Assembly (NCBI GenBank): GCA_015295885.1
Contig: DVEE01000261.1
Coordinates: 1-21,947 of the forward strand
From: Leptolyngbyaceae cyanobacterium M65_K2018_010
Lineage (GTDB): Bacteria > Cyanobacteriota > Cyanobacteriia > Phormidesmidales > Phormidesmidaceae
Direction: 5' to 3'
DNA: 21,947 bases
Part shown: one piece after another, positions 21,749 through 21,947 of the stretch
How positions within the stretch are numbered: position 1 is the stretch's first letter
How the letters are laid out: every line of letters starts with the position of its first letter
Translations under genes and position numbers: made by a program
Notes under the pieces: generated by a model
Told to the model about the DNA's origin: nothing
The model's database searches: none
The model's input: only the letters and a program-made list of their open reading frames with translations

Positions 21749-21947
21749 ATGGAATTCACCGTTAACGAACTACGAGAATTGGTGGCGGCTTTGAGTCAAA
21801 GTGATGTTGCCGAGCTCACCCTAAAAAGTTCTAGCTTTGAGCTCACCCTCCGCAAACCCAGTGCCCTGGCCGCTGCCCCCAGCCTGCTGACGGTGGAGGC
21901 AAGCGCCGTTGCCCCCCCACCTATGCCGGTGCCGGTGCCTGCCGTCC
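21749..21947 (+). CDS. accB: Biotin carboxyl carrier protein, 5' part
   Basis: The first 66 codons of accB, cut by the window end. AccB is the biotin carrier subunit of acetyl-CoA carboxylase, which makes malonyl-CoA for fatty acid synthesis. The N-terminal MEFTVNELRELVAAL and SDVAELTLKSSSFELTLRK pattern is typical of cyanobacterial and plastid AccB, and the Ala/Pro/Val-rich linker that precedes the biotinyl domain has begun (from about residue 40). The biotinylation motif lies outside the window. The gene is 114 nt downstream of efp with a GGAG about 13 nt before the ATG. Confidence 0.92.
   Translation, partial: MEFTVNELRELVAALSQSDVAELTLKSSSFELTLRKPSALAAAPSLLTVEASAVAPPPMPVPVPAV

Overview
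The window looks like chromosomal DNA of a GC-rich cyanobacterium, probably a filamentous or Leptolyngbya-like lineage, though I cannot fix the genus. The evidence is: at least twelve copies of the HIP1 octamer GCGATCGC; the cyanobacterial efp-accB gene pair at the right end; a cyanobacterial HAS-barrel-like protein; a plastid-MSRB1-like one-cysteine MsrB; and 11-bp-spaced CTTAACCT-type Pho boxes. Most of the window is ordinary housekeeping or conserved-hypothetical content. I see no transposase, tRNA, rRNA or CRISPR array.

Layout. At 203-5070 lie rpiA (+), an alpha/beta hydrolase and msrB (-), a very proline/serine-rich lipoprotein (-) and, divergent from it, an EamA-type transporter (+). 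At 5153-12558 a HAS-barrel-like protein is followed by a compact surface-polysaccharide operon. This has a membrane phosphoglycosyl transferase and two tandem, full-length paralogous O-antigen ligase/polymerase-like proteins with long soluble C-terminal repeat domains; the second overlaps the first by ATGA. At 12702-15639 a conserved hypothetical membrane-anchored protein converges on the phosphate-permease genes pstC-pstA (-), across a 16-bp perfect palindrome. Neither pstS nor pstB is adjacent.

From 15640 to 16498 there is about 860 bp without an intact gene, and this is the most unusual part of the window. It holds a six-unit, 11-bp-phased Pho-box-like array, a decayed reading frame with one stop and one single-base frameshift, a second 11-bp direct repeat abutting an extended -10, and a run of perfect stem-loops that looks like a structured leader or small RNA.

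From 16499 to the right end the genes are all on +: a small two-helix membrane protein with a fresh in-frame 15-bp duplication; a YdcF/DUF218 protein; an exported PsbP-like-sized protein; a class I glutamine amidotransferase; a beta-hydroxyacid dehydrogenase plus acylphosphatase; an internally deleted MOSC-domain remnant; and efp followed by the start of accB. The efp promoter region carries an 11-bp perfect inverted repeat that brackets a TAAAAT box.

Functionally the window combines central carbon metabolism (rpiA, accB), oxidative repair (msrB), phosphate uptake with visible Pho-type control, and polysaccharide assembly. I found no clear defence system. The best candidates for something undescribed are the structured 16.15-16.40 kb element and the tandem polymerase/ligase pair.
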